A stretch of DNA of 64,000 nucleotides, taken from Hymenopellis radicata. Its lineage: Eukaryota; Basidiomycota; Agaricomycetes; Agaricales; Physalacriaceae. The stretch is from contig JADNRX010000084.1 in the NCBI GenBank assembly GCA_015501595.1, positions 62,001 to 126,000 on the forward strand, written 5' to 3'. Under the pieces are notes generated by a model. That model saw only the letters and a program-made list of their open reading frames with translations, had not been told where the DNA came from and ran no database searches. Positions 35,220 to 46,664 of this stretch are shown here, piece after piece. Positions within the stretch are counted from its first letter, which is position 1; each line of letters starts with the position of its first letter. The position numbers were made by a program, and so were the translations under genes.

Positions 35220-36738
35220 CTAACCGTCCTCGTCGGAACGCTTCTTTCCCCCGTACGGCACCCTGTCGGCGTAGCTCATTGTTGTAGGTAGCCGCCACCG
35301 GCCATACATTACTACCCTCGCTAACAACCCGACGTTTACGCATCCTAAAACTACTGCAACCACCATCAGCTGTACTGCAAGATCTCCCAATATCATTCAA
35401 ACGACCTCCGAAGTCCTCGAAAAACAGGACGACAAGAAACTCACCTTTTTCACATGTTCTCTTCCCTGTGTCAGGCTCTGACTGCGTGCTATGCGTGGCT
35501 CGTGTAAAGGAAATGATCCACCGGCTGGGTACAATCAACATTACGACTTTGAGACGCCGAAGCTGACCTTCCCGACGATAACCTCGCAGATGCAGAGACC
35601 GAGTCGACTGAATACGCACGGCCTCGGTGGCCCAGGTCGATACGCTTAATTCCCCGGACATCCAGCCCATAGCCTCGCGGTCTACACGCACAAGAGCGCT
35701 AACCTCCAACACCCGGGGCCCGCTCTACCGTGCGCACACGCTGCGGCCGCGGGGTCGATATCGGAGATGGCTTCGGCGAACGGAACAAAGACCTTGATCT
35801 CCGTCCTCGCGCAATGATCCCTTGACGGGGGCACAATATACCATTAGCAGCCATCCCCAAGCTGTGTAACGGGCGATGACTTTACAGCTCGAGAAGCTGA
35901 TGTCTGCTGACGATGGAACGTGTTTCTGCAAGTAGAAGCTCGAGCGTGATTAACAGGGCTATGTCGCCCCAACTCACTCACCGCAGGTCCCAAAAGGCTG
36001 TTTTTAAGGCTACAGCGGTGACGCAACAGATACACCGCAGTACTCACTTGTTTTCATGCCTGTCGTCAGTAAAGCTAACGTTGAAACTTACTTGAACATC
36101 GGTCCTGAAAGCTTAGTCGAAGCGGGGATAAGACACCTCGCCCCGCCACAGATGTTCTTAATCTACCTTTGTCTGGTGGTGCGATGCAGACTAAGATGAG
36201 ATCACGGATTGAGGTCAGCTGCATCTCGACGTGGAGTTGAATGACGCTCTATGAAGGAGTCGCGATTCGCAGGACCACAAGTTCCGCAAGGTTTCTGGGA
36301 TTCGCTCGAGTCCGAGCCAGATCCGCAAACCAGAACGACGTGAGGTTAAACCGATAGAGACGCAGAATGATAAGAATCGCTGTCACTGGGATTCAATTCC
36401 TGTGTTCTGAAAATAAACACACAAAGACAGATCAATCAGACTCGGGGGAAAAGGATCTGTTCAACGTACCGCTAGTCAGATGGACACGGAATTTGGTGAT
36501 ATCTTGTAATGATATCCTCGACAGAATCGGTCCAAGTCTGCACGCAGACGGAAGGTTCCTTGCGAGCTGTAGTCGCAGCTGCACAGATTCCCAGCCCAGA
36601 AGGAAGGTCGGTCGATCGTTTTCTGAGGTTGGATGAGAGGAAGATGGTGTACAGGTACAAGGAATCGCCCCAAGAATAGAAGACGCCTGCTGATGAGGGC
36701 GCTTTTGAGCCGCTTTACAGCAATGTGCTTCAACAGTC
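35220..36738 (-). pseudogene. Multi-exon membrane-protein gene with an in-frame stop (tentative)
   Basis: Many small exons can be joined with GT-AG introns. One segment reads VTAILIILRLYRFNLTSFWF...LAELVVLRIATPS, then a TAG, then SVIQLHVEMQLTSIRDLILV in the same frame. Further exons give APPDKGPMFKHENN, LKNSLLGPA, KHVPSSADISFSSCKVIARY and WATEAVRIQSTRSLHLRGY. The last exon 35374-35220 holds a hydrophobic helix VQLMVVAVVLGCVNVGLLA and ends KKRSDEDG. The TAG may mark decay; alternatively a shorter gene begins at MQLTSIRD. Exon choice is by eye and uncertain, and no family is recognised. Confidence 0.38.
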
Positions 36739-36985
36739 AATCAGTTAACCCTGGAGGCATGTGTGCACAGCTAGTAAGATTTGGTGTTTCCCTGGAGAGT
36801 TTAGGATGTGCACGATGGCGCCACTGACATGGAATCGTTGGTCCTCAAAACACTCATTTGCTTTGCACCTTGGGCTGACTTACATGCACCTGAGATGAGA
36901 TAAAAGAAAATGCTGCATTGATGATATCTAACTACTCTAGCGTGACAAAGATGCAAACTGCTCGAACGAGAACCCCGAAACCCGC

Positions 36986-39900
36986 TTACTGCTGCACGAG
37001 CACACGCGGCTGGGACACATCGGCCATGTTGATGAAGATGTCGTCCGCAGGGTGGCGGTACAGAGGCGCGCGCAGACGCTTCTGGTCAAGGTGGTGACCA
37101 ATGAAACCGATACTTCGCCCAAGGACGAAAAGACCGTTCAAGGTACCAATCTTAATGTACTCGTCGGCCTCTTCTCGCGAGAAGGCGCCACTGTCCCGGA
37201 GCAAGTCGACGAAGCAAACAGCGATACATCCGTCAACGTTGAGGATAAGCTATGAGCAGTGCGATAAGTACGACGACGACGACAAAGAATAGCAGCACTT
37301 ACGGTATCCTTTTTAGAGGTCGTGACCTTCTCGACGGCGAGGGCATAGTCAAGGAGACTGTGGCTGGGGAAGTTCTTCCTCACAAACTCCTTGACGAGTT
37401 CGACACGGAGATCAGGGTTGTTAACGCTCTTGATCTTGTGGCCGATACCAGAGACTTTCAAAGGGCATCAGTATCGTATAATGAAGACGAGAACAAGAAT
37501 AAACTCACTCAGCTTGTTCGCCTTCCTGGAGTTGTCGACGAACTCGCGAGGAGTGAGACCAGTGTCCCGGGCATTGGAGAACATGGAGGCAGCTTCATCA
37601 AGAGCACCACCGAATCGGCTACCAATGGTGAGGAGACCAGACGCCAAAGAGGAGATCAAGTCTTTTCCAGCACGCGACGCGACAATGGTGTTCATGGCAC
37701 CAGACACAGCCGGACCGTGGTCGGCAGTCAACATGAGCACCATCTCGATGAACTTGGTCGCCCATGGCGGCAGGCGGCGCTTGAACCACAGCAAACTGAC
37801 GACACCGCCGATACCAATGTCCTCTTGGAACACCTCGGAAATACGCATGCCGGCGTAGAGGAGCTCCTGGCCACGCTCATCGGAAATGGTGGAGATGAAC
37901 GCAGCGGGTTTACGAATGAGACCCAATTCCTAAAAGTCCATCAACATCGGAATGACCACACCGAAAAACCAAATATGCCTACCTGGGCCCACTTGTAGTC
38001 CATGGGGATGACGGGAGGATCGCGCTCGGCCTGAGGCTTGATGGCGCCACTGCTGACGAGCGCGTCGTACGTCTCCCGCAGCACGGTGGGAAGATCCTCA
38101 AAGGTCTCGGGAACGACGAAGCCCGCGGCTCTCATGGCAGTGTTCTTCGCGTCAGCGGTCTCCATGTCTGAATTGGCCATAGAACCAGCGTGGCCGAACT
38201 GCACCTCGGTAGTGAACATCTTGGCGCAAGTACCGATGGCCCAGGCGACGATGGGCTTCTTGATGACACCGGACTTGACCGCCTCGATGACACGGTATTC
38301 CTCAACACCACCGACCTCACCAAGGAGGACGAGCATCTTGCATTCGGGGTCAGCCTCGTAGCGGAGGAGGTGGTCAATGAAAGTGCTTCCGGGGTAACGA
38401 TCACCACCGATGGCAATACCCTCGTAGGTACCGTTGGTGGTGAAGGAGAGGATGTTGTTCAACTCGTTAGACATGCCTCCAGACTTGGAGACGTAGCCAA
38501 CGGAGCCGGCGCGGTAGAGCTTCGAGGAGATGATGTTGTCCATCATACTGTGAATTATGTCACTCGATGAAAAAAAACGTTAAAGCAAAGAAACATACCC
38601 TCCAGAATTACCAATCCTGAAGCAACCAGGCTTGATACCACCGACGGTGGCGGGACCGATGATGAGAACACCACGCTCCTTGGCTTCCCAGAGGATCTCA
38701 CGAGCGTGCCTCTCGGGTACACCCTCAGCAATCAGAGCAATGCTCTTGATCTTGTCAGTGTGTCCCTTGAGGATCTCCATAGTGCTGCCTAGCACGCTAC
38801 GACTAGAGGCGAAGTTGACAACGACGTCGACATCGGGGTGCTTGGAGACGGCCTCAGCGACGCTGGTGTAGACGGGCAGGAGAGTCTCCTTAGTTCCCCA
38901 GTAGAACTTTTGGATGTGGTGACCACCGAAGGGGTAAATCATAGCAGCGACGGATGGTGTCGAACGACCACACGAGTAGTCAAAGTCGAGCATGCCCTGG
39001 ATGGCACGTGGCTGGAGACCGTAGACGAATGAACGAGTCGAGGCATCGAAGGGACGGTAAGCAGGGCGGGAAGAAGGAGAGTGAGTATCGAAGTGAACAA
39101 TCTGGTCATCAGGCTGGACGCGGGTTCCAGAAGGGCTAATAACACCAACGGCGGCAGGTTCTTCGGAAACCTCGCCAGAAACGACGGGAGGGGTTCCAGG
39201 AGCAGTGGCAGAGATGGATTTGGGGGTGGCGGCGGCAGTCTTATTGGGTGCGATGCCGAGCGCAAGAGGTACGATCTCAGTGATGTGAGTCTCCGGTCCA
39301 AATACACGAATGGGGACACCGAGAGATTCTCCGAGCAGACGCATGGCCTTGAGACCTTCCTAATGGCAAGAAGAGCGTCATCAGTCGAGGTGTTCAAAGG
39401 ATAAATGGGTATAGAAGCTAACCTGGTAGTTGGGACCACCACGACGAACGAAGATCTTGACGCCGCTGGAGATGAGCTGCGCCTTGTACTCCTTGAGAGC
39501 ACGGATGATACCCTTGAAGGTGGCAGCAACGTTGGTGAAGTTGGCAATACCACCACCAATGATCAAAATCTTGCCCTCGGGACGGGGAGTTCCGCGGGTA
39601 ATCAGGTCGATGATGGTCTTGGCGTACTCGTAGGTCTGTCCCTCGGTGGGAGCACCAGAGTATTCACCGTAGTTGGCAAGCTCGTGAGCGAATCCTAGGA
39701 CGCGATCAGTGAAATTTCGATAAATACGACGCGCATACACGTACCACAAGCAGCAATGGCATCGGAGTAGACGACAGATGCGCCTCCACCAGCAACCATG
39801 GTCCAGACACGACCTTCGGGGTTCAAGACGGTCAACTTGAGGGAAGCTCCAGTCGACGCGTCGAGCTTCTGGATGTAGGCTTCCTCCTTGGTCAGGGAGC

Positions 39901-41033
39901 GACCGAAAGGAGCGGGGAAAACCATGGGGGGTCCGCGGTCAGCGGTGACTTTGCCGCCTTTGGCACTGGAGGAAGTGGTACCCTCGTAGACGCTGAGGTC
40001 ACGAGCGATAGCCCACTTCATGCCACAAATGCTCTCCGCGGTCTGATCAAGCTTGGCGGCCATGTCGAGGTAGTGGATTTCGACCTTGCCGCTCTTGGAC
40101 TCGCTGGGACCGAGGCAGATGAGGGGGTTAATTTCGAGGTAAGCAAAGTGCAGATCAGCATAGACAGAGTAGAGACGGATGAGGAAGTCGACAAGGGCAT
40201 CTTGTTTCTCGGCAGCAACGTGAGTGAGGAGGGTGGACTTGATAGTCTCCTTGGAGGGGAAAGTGTTGGGGTTTTTGGAGGTCTGGACGGGAATGTCGAG
40301 CTTCAACGCCTTGGCGTCAACATCACCGACATCGACACCACCCTCGTGAGTGAAGAGAATGGAGTCGTATTCACGGGAAGAGTTGATGCAGACGTAGTAT
40401 TCGGTGTTGGAAGGGTGAGGAAGGAAAGGCTCGAGGATGAAGGAGGTCAGAGGGCCAGAAACGGACTCGACCTGTTGGGGAAAAAAGGAGGTCAGATCTC
40501 GGAATTACTTTTCTTCGATCACGTGTAGGACAAAAGAAGGGAGTTGTCTGTCTCAGACAACGAGGCGGTGACAATGTGAAAAAAAGACATTGAAATCGAT
40601 AAGGAAAAGTGAAACGTAATGGAAACATGCTGTGGTGGAAAGAGGGTACACACCTTTTGCACCTTGCCTGCCCGCTCATCAATCCACTCTTTGGCCTCAT
40701 CGAAAGTTTTGTTGAGCGCCAAAAGACCAGCCTTACCACGTCGCTTGATCAGTTGATCGGGTTTGGCGACGAGCTTGACACCGGACTCTTGCAACCACTT
40801 GGGCAGGGCCTCCTTGGGAGTGAGGGTATGCGTATCCTCATCGAAGAGAAGCTGGGCAACCCGAGGGTAAGCTGGGGTCGCCGATGGACCGAGCTCAAGG
40901 GAAGGATCGACAAGTTGAACACGAGTGAGCCAGTATGAGAGCAGAAGCTTGGCGTCGTATTCACGGATGGCTGTATAAAGGATTAATAGTAGAATAAATG
41001 AATGGACGGCGAACACGAACGCTTGGAGGACAT
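36986..41033 (-). CDS. ACLY: ATP-citrate lyase, single-chain type, 1,163 aa
   Basis: Nine exons: 41033-41021, 40970-40654, 40471-39745, 39694-39423, 39359-38599, 38547-37983, 37929-37509, 37454-37303 and 37249-36986. The whole frame is unbroken. The N-terminal half is the succinyl-CoA-synthetase-like ATP-grasp and citrate-binding part ([28 protein letters not shown]). The middle has the CoA-binding region ([30 protein letters not shown]) and the active-site histidine in [10 protein letters not shown]. The C-terminal quarter is the citrate-synthase-like domain ([23 protein letters not shown]). The enzyme splits citrate with ATP and CoA into acetyl-CoA and oxaloacetate in the cytosol, feeding lipid and secondary metabolism. 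The first exon is only 13 nt, with a GTTCGT donor. A single fused polypeptide is usual for basidiomycetes; many ascomycetes have two subunits. Confidence 0.96.
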
Positions 41034-41760
41034 GATGGGAGGAGAAGGACAAGATGTGGGCGTATCGCAGAATCGAGTGATTTATATTTTGGCTGGAGGC
41101 CCCAATTTTCCCACGATGGCATTTTCCTCGGTTTTGGACGCGTCCGAAAGTCACTCCCTCGGTCGTATGACGCGTATTTTGCATGCTAAATGGTACGATT
41201 CGTTAGCCGGTCTCTTGCACGCTGTATAGGCAGCTTTGACGCTGTCTAGCACGACATGGACAGCAGGAAAAAGCTCATCGGCGACCGGCGTGGGTTGCCA
41301 AACTGGGTTATCTTACTTCGTTCCGCGTATACTCGGATTGTCGACCATCTCGGACTCGTCTGTGGGCGCGGAGTGTAGCAGACGTTGGTCGCTGATTTCG
41401 TGGATCTGAAACCCACAACTATCGCAACTCCGATCCACTCTCGCTGGGGGAATTTGCTGATTTAACCTCTCGTATCTACTTCCCCTGCAGGGCATCTGTT
41501 ATTTCCCCAGTCTTGGTCGATATTAAATCTCCAGCGTTGTCGTTCCACTTGCAGTTGCGGTCTATAAATTGTCAAATTCTCTGATTCGATATGTACACCG
41601 ACGTGATCGCCCCATTACAACGCCATTCTACAGTAATCGTCGCGGTCGTAGCCTCGTATGTAAGTAGTAATGTCGTAAATGTCGTCAAAGCAAGGAGAAC
41701 CATATATAATGATAACGATCTGGACGATTTCAGATAAATTATATATGCAGTAGGGAGGGG

Positions 41761-42297
41761 TCATGATTTGTTGCTGGTACTGGCTGACCGGGAACCGGTT
41801 GCATTGGCGCTTTCGCTGCGCCCTCGTGGTCTGCCCTCGGCGACACCGTCAAGAGGGCTCTTTTTCGATTTCACACTCATATCATCCTGCGATCGTGCAA
41901 AGAAATCGTCTTCGCCCTCATACGGAGACGAGCTCGCGTTTATCTGATGTCGCTCGGTTAGCGTCTACTCGCCACCTTGGACAGCGGCACTCACCCATTG
42001 GCCCAATACATCCGCAACCCGACTGGCCTCTTCTGCGCTAAACTGACCGGACCCCTTTGCAGCATGCAATCGCATCAGCTCGCTCAGCGACCGTTTTCCT
42101 GAACCCTTGCCCTGCGGCGTCTCTTCGCTTCCATCGGCCGGAAACACCACAGAATTTCTCGGCGTCTTTGGTGATATAGCATCAACAGGCGAGTCGTCCA
42201 TCGACATTGAACGATCCCAGTCCTCCGACTGCGTCTCGGACGAGTTTAATGACAGCTGTGACATGGACAACTCTGCCTCCTGCTCAGGTGATGCCAT
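41761..42297 (-). CDS. Small conserved-looking hypothetical protein, 161 aa
   Basis: Exons 42297-41995 and 41943-41761 joined in phase 0 (GTGAGT donor). The N-terminus is acidic and Ser-rich (MASPEQEAELSMSQLSL). The centre has a helical module GSGKRSLSELMRLHAAKGSG then FSAEEASRVADVLGQWINAS, followed by SSPYEGEDDFFARSQDD and a Ser/Lys-rich tail. The EEASRVADVLGQWINxxSSPYEGEDDFF block looks like a constrained motif, and I believe it recurs in basidiomycete proteomes, but the function is unknown. It lies about 0.7 kb upstream of ATP-citrate lyase in the same orientation. Confidence 0.72.
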
Positions 42298-43070
42298 TGA
42301 ATAGCAGACGTATTAAGGAGCACACTGGCTGCGTCTACCCTCAGAAAAAGTGACGGGGGGCAGGCAGCGTACTCAGCGGCTGGCTGGAGCAGGTGGTTGT
42401 GGTGGTCGACGATGGTAGCGGAGTTTGAATCGTGAGAGCCCAAACGCGCGACGCGCCTGTTTGTCAACAAAGCAACACCCCTGTCTTCCACGTTTATTTT
42501 CTTCGTCTTGACCTCTCGACTAGACGATTTTCAGTTCTCCCCGGATCCGCATCACGTCTTGGCCTCGGTGGGGAGGTCCTCGGAATCAAATGCATGCGAT
42601 TGATTGATGCAATTCGGTGTCGCATGCCCAATTCCTTTACCTCGTCAAGGTATTAATCTACTTCAACACACTCGGGGTTGTCCTCTCGGATTGCACTGGG
42701 ATTTGCGAGCCTAAATCTTAGCGCTGATTCGCCGCTGCACGGCCTACTTTGCCTTGTATTCATGTGTTGGCATGACCATCACTATTGTTACGGCTATGTA
42801 AGACTGACCTAGATCACGGGCAGATTGTTCAGCGCGCGTTCATGCCGAAATGACTGGATAACAAACTTTCTCTTGGGTTGGAGTTTCAGTGGCGACGCCG
42901 CACCTAGGACGCCACACCGCTTGGAACACCATTACTGGCGACACGGCCTTACGTTTTATAATATGTGTCGAAAGGGTACTTAAGAAGCTGCTGATAAATC
43001 TTTCGATTATGTTACTGTTGGTACGCCGCGCGTCTGCTCTATCCCACTTGAACTGACATTGAAACTTGCA

Positions 43071-43885
43071 GGCGGTGGTGTCAGTACGGTGGGTTATTGA
43101 TCTCGCTCATTCTCGTGTTTTACGCAGACCGCCGAATTCGTCGTTGCTGCACGACTGTCTGAGAATCCTGACTTGTCCGCGACGCTGGAAAGCCGAACCT
43201 CTTCCGCCTTGTTCAGGTTTTATACTAATATCAGCGGATGCGTTGAAGGTGCGAAGGTTTCTTCATTTTTATTTTCTTTCCATATTGGTCGTTATGACCT
43301 TTTCAACAAGCCCGCACCGGTACTAGTTTCTCGAGTAAACGCAAACTCAATCGCTGAAATTTCCTATAGAACGCTGGAAATGTAAACATTCTTTCTCGAA
43401 CGCACCCCAGCACACTAATACTCTGCTTCACATTTCCTAGCCCGCACGTATCTCGTCACCGATACCTCCATCCCGAAACGAAACAGACGGTCATACGATA
43501 CCTCGGTCGGTGTCTATTCCTCTCATGTCCTGAATGAATCATCAATGTACGCTTTTTCTTATTAGGCTTTCTTCACGCCGAATGCTGAACGCAAGAATCT
43601 TAGCGTTCTAGCTAGCGCGTTGGTGCAAAATTTGAACACAGAGACGGGGAAGACCGGACTGCAACTGACGAGCGTGAATTTTTCATATGGATCTGACGGA
43701 ACAGGGCAAGTGAAGAAAGAAGTGATTTTATGTGCAGGGTATGTTGCCTTGCAGTGCTGTGCCATCAAACTAGGCTGAGGACAGGTCCATCTAGTGCTCG
43801 AGCTGTCTGGGATCGGTTAACCTGACGTGTTGAACAAGATCAATGTACCAGTGCAAATTGCCTTGGAAGGTGCCCACGGGAGAAG
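43071..43885 (+). pseudogene. GMC oxidoreductase relic (aryl-alcohol-oxidase type)
   Basis: Two stretches still read as GMC flavoenzyme exons. Around 43129 the frame gives TAEFVVAARLSENPDLS, the FAD-binding loop after the usual glycine motif, here lost. At 43566-43738 it gives AFFTPNAERKNLSVLASALV then VKKEVILCAG, the conserved KEVILSAG region, and after a short intron LELSGIG-stop-PDVLNKINVPV. The asparagine codon is replaced by TAA. The rest of the gene (C-terminal substrate domain with catalytic His) is missing. Intact enzymes oxidise alcohols outside the cell and make H2O2 for wood decay. Confidence 0.75.
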
Positions 43886-44332
43886 AGCACTCGGTGTGCC
43901 CCAAGATGGTGGAAAACGGACAAGCTGGGTTCCCTGATCGCTAAAAGCGTACTCGAATAAAAGGTATCGAGATGTTGTGTCTGCGTCGTGTACGTGTACG
44001 AAAACCGTTCCGTTGAACTCGTTGATTGTTTCCGGCGTAATAGAGGAGAACCGACAAGAACACGTTCAGTGGAGGTTGGCTAATTTCCCGTTCAGCTGGA
44101 ACACTTCAACCCATTAACATTAAAACCTGTTCGACTCGTATTAGTACAGTAACACAATATACATCCACCTTGGGAAACATGCTTCAGAAATGAAAACAAG
44201 GATCTTCAAGCACCCAACTGGGGTGACAGTCTACAGAGTTTCTAAAGGGCAGTCATCTTTTTGTCCAGCAGGGGGTGGTATCCAATGAATCTGGGAGTAG
44301 AAATAAGTATAAGAACGCCCTCTAAATGAAAA

Positions 44333-44940
44333 TCACGATACCAGCTCGGAGAGAGGAACCCATTCTTTGAGAGTTCGCACATACTCATCGTCGCGTTCAC
44401 GTGCAAGGTTATCCGGAAGCCACAGATTAAAGGATGGGAATGTCGACACAGCCGTGAGCTCGAGTAAGGGATTACGAGACTCGGGTTCGTCAATCATCTC
44501 CTCCTCCTCCTCCTCGTCGCCGACGACAATTTCCTCGGCATCTTTTCGAGTGGACCGACGCGTCCGCCTTGGCGCGTCAACGTCAACTTTTGGTTGCGCC
44601 CTAGCTGGTTTCTGTTCTTTCCCTCGTTTTCCGTCCTCTTCTCCACCTTGGAACACGATACCGACATAGCCCATAGGTACCTGCACTCGCGTGCCATGTA
44701 TCGCTCGCCCACGGAAGGTCGAGACCAAGTAAGAGGCAGCACGTCGGAGGAGATTTTTCTTTGGCTGAGATGGGGTTTGTCTTGTACACCGTTCGACGCG
44801 TTTTGAGATACGCAACTCTCTGAAGGCGGCAACGCGTTGACATCAGACGCAGAGACGTCGAGATTTTCAGTCTGGCGCTCCTCCACGCGCATATAAGTGG
44901 AGACGGGAGCCGGGCCATTGTAGGAGATGTGGAATGGCAT
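44333..44940 (-). CDS. RNH203: Ribonuclease H2 subunit C (Rnh203-like); 5' end uncertain
   Basis: Exons 44940-44812 and 44764-44333, joined by a 47-nt intron. The family blocks are clear: MPFHISYNGPAPVSTYM, then FRGRAIHGTRVQVPMGYVGI, and at the end STFPSFNLWLPDNLARERDD plus an RTLKEW helix. A basic/acidic insert (RRTRRSTRKD; EEEEEEMIDEP) lies between. This non-catalytic subunit scaffolds RNase H2, which removes ribonucleotides from nuclear DNA. The ATG at 44940 lies inside the conserved block; codons just upstream in frame (NGDLKSLTHAHPDL) look coding but lack a start, so a 5' exon is probably missing or displaced. A dispersed repeat begins at 45059. Confidence 0.78.
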
Positions 44941-45058
44941 AAGGTCTGGGTGCGCGTGGGTAAGGCTTTTGAGATCGCCATTGTCTTGTCAAAGGACAAG
45001 TTCAAGTTGAGGTGTCACGGTCGTTACGCGTCGCGTTATGATGTCTTGTTTGTGTTAG

Positions 45059-45523
45059 TTTCAAATTGGACAGTGGTGAAAATGTGGCGTACAGCTGCGA
45101 ATCCGGGGCCGCGGCATAGGTAGTCGACGCAGAAGCAAAGTAGCTGTAAGCTAGGTTCGACTAGAAGAGGTATTATTCGTCCAGAGCACGCAGAGTCTCG
45201 CGAAGACTGCTGTAAAAGTGTCCCTGAATTCCAGCAAACAGCTACACAACCCGGGAGCGCAAGGAGGCTTTCGTTTTTATGTGTATTTCTTACCATTAGT
45301 TGGCGCTTTCAAAAGACTCTCCTGTCGAAATTGAAAGATAGACCTAAGAGCGATTGACGCGTTTATCTACGTAGTTAGTCAGTAGGAGCTTCCTCAGGTC
45401 ATGGTATTCCACAGAGATTTCGTAAGCACTCGGCACTCTGAATGTCGTCGAGGCCGCCCAAGCCATGCCTGCCCGGTTGATAGTGTCGGACAAGTCCCAT
45501 TATGGTAATGCAACGCTTCGCAT
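45059..45523 (+). repeat. Dispersed repeat, copy A
   Basis: Starts TTTCAAATTGGACAGTGG and ends with CCCATTATGGTAATGC and GCTTCGCAT. It matches 49657-50178 in the same orientation along its whole length with many substitutions and several small indels. No coding capacity and no TG...CA ends. Confidence 0.85.
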
Positions 45524-45802
45524 CGTACCATCAACATCTTCAAAATCATGAATTTCTGCAACACTCGTATTCCACGCTACTAGATGTTACCCCCGAAGCT
45601 CTTTTCCCCCTTTAGCCACTGCTTAACCGCTATCATGTTCCTTGAGGCATTTTCTCCTGGACAGAATCCGCCAGAAGCGAAAAAGAATCGGGCGATACGC
45701 TAAACAATGGGGAGCTTCGTCCCGTGTCACGTCCACCACAAGCTCGGTCCTGCATGGTCCTCGCTTTGATTAGGTTGTGGACCCCGCCTGCTCCCGGGAG
45801 GC

Positions 45803-45808
45803 TATAAA
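45803..45808 (+). promoter_or_regulatory. TATA box of the gene at 45847
   Basis: TATAAA 39 nt upstream of the ATG, in the context GGCTATAAACTCGG. Confidence 0.55.
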
Positions 45809-45846
45809 CTCGGCTGGCTCTCAAGCTCATCCTACAGCCAACCGCA

Positions 45847-46345
45847 ATGCCTGCTCTCAAAAACCCCAAGTCGCTGCCTGCCCTCCTCCCCAGCGCCACT
45901 AAAGAAAACGTCAAGGCCCTCCGGTCTCCGAAAAGTCCTCTACCCTTGGACGTCCCCAAAAAGCTCACGCGCCATTCTACGCGACCGTGCCGGTGTGGGC
46001 GCAACCCTCTCGGATGCACATGGTGCATCTACTATCCCGAGCAGACGATAGTGGCTATCCACGATCGCGACAAGTTCGACATATCCCGGGCCCAAGTCTC
46101 GCGCGACTTGTACGTCTTCCTGTCACATTTTACGCGTCCTTGGTTTCTAATTTCTCTGATTTAGGATCAGACGAATGTTAAACCCAGCCCCGGTTTCTCC
46201 TACCGCGCTAACTGCACCGAGTCCCATGCCTTTGAATACCGCGCAGACAAACTCCTTTGGAGTACAGTCGACAATGCGCGCTCTATCGAGAGTCCGACGT
46301 TCACGTTCATCAAAAAGTTTGCGTCGCCGAAGGCAAAGGCCGTGA
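45847..46345 (+). CDS. Small basic Cys-containing protein, 147 aa
   Basis: Exons 45847-46109 and 46165-46345. The N-terminus is Lys/Pro/Leu-rich (MPALKNPKSLPALLPS) followed by a cysteine cluster RPCRCGRNPLGCTWCIYYPE and a basic Ser/Arg tail (RVRRSRSSKSLRRRRQRP). The cluster could bind a metal. A further frame directly downstream (46346-46553) reads DSKAFLRQEAWIEVGSV and TCTACKAEV...WVEHRDQCR, a second Cys/His group that might belong to the same protein if one base were changed or an intron missed. No family recognised. Confidence 0.5.
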
Positions 46346-46615
46346 CTCCAAGGCGTTCTTAAGACAGGAAGCGTGGATCGAGGTCGGGAGCGTTAAGACG
46401 GATGGTGTTACGTGCACGGCGTGCAAAGCTGAGGTATACCTGGGCGGGCAGCTTAACCCTAAGGCTTGGGTTGAACATCGCGATCAGTGCAGGGAGAATA
46501 TGTCACTGGAGCGATGTCCACATAGAGGAAGATGCACATTGTTCGGTCCTTAAACAGTAAGTGGACCTTCGTGTAACGTGACTGCAGTCGAACAATGCGC
46601 CCTCCATTGTTTGGA

Positions 46616-46622
46616 TATAAAG
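46616..46622 (+). promoter_or_regulatory. TATA box of the C2H2 gene
   Basis: TATAAAG about 43 nt upstream of the ATG at 46665. Confidence 0.5.
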
Positions 46623-46664
46623 AGGGCTTCTAACCCTGCAACCTGTCTCTTCTCCACTCCCAGC

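Noticed and set aside
38190..40528. Several plus-strand frames of 100-250 codons inside ATP-citrate lyase
   Set aside because: They mirror the codons of a certain gene on the other strand and show Val/Asp/Glu-rich shadow composition with no independent features.
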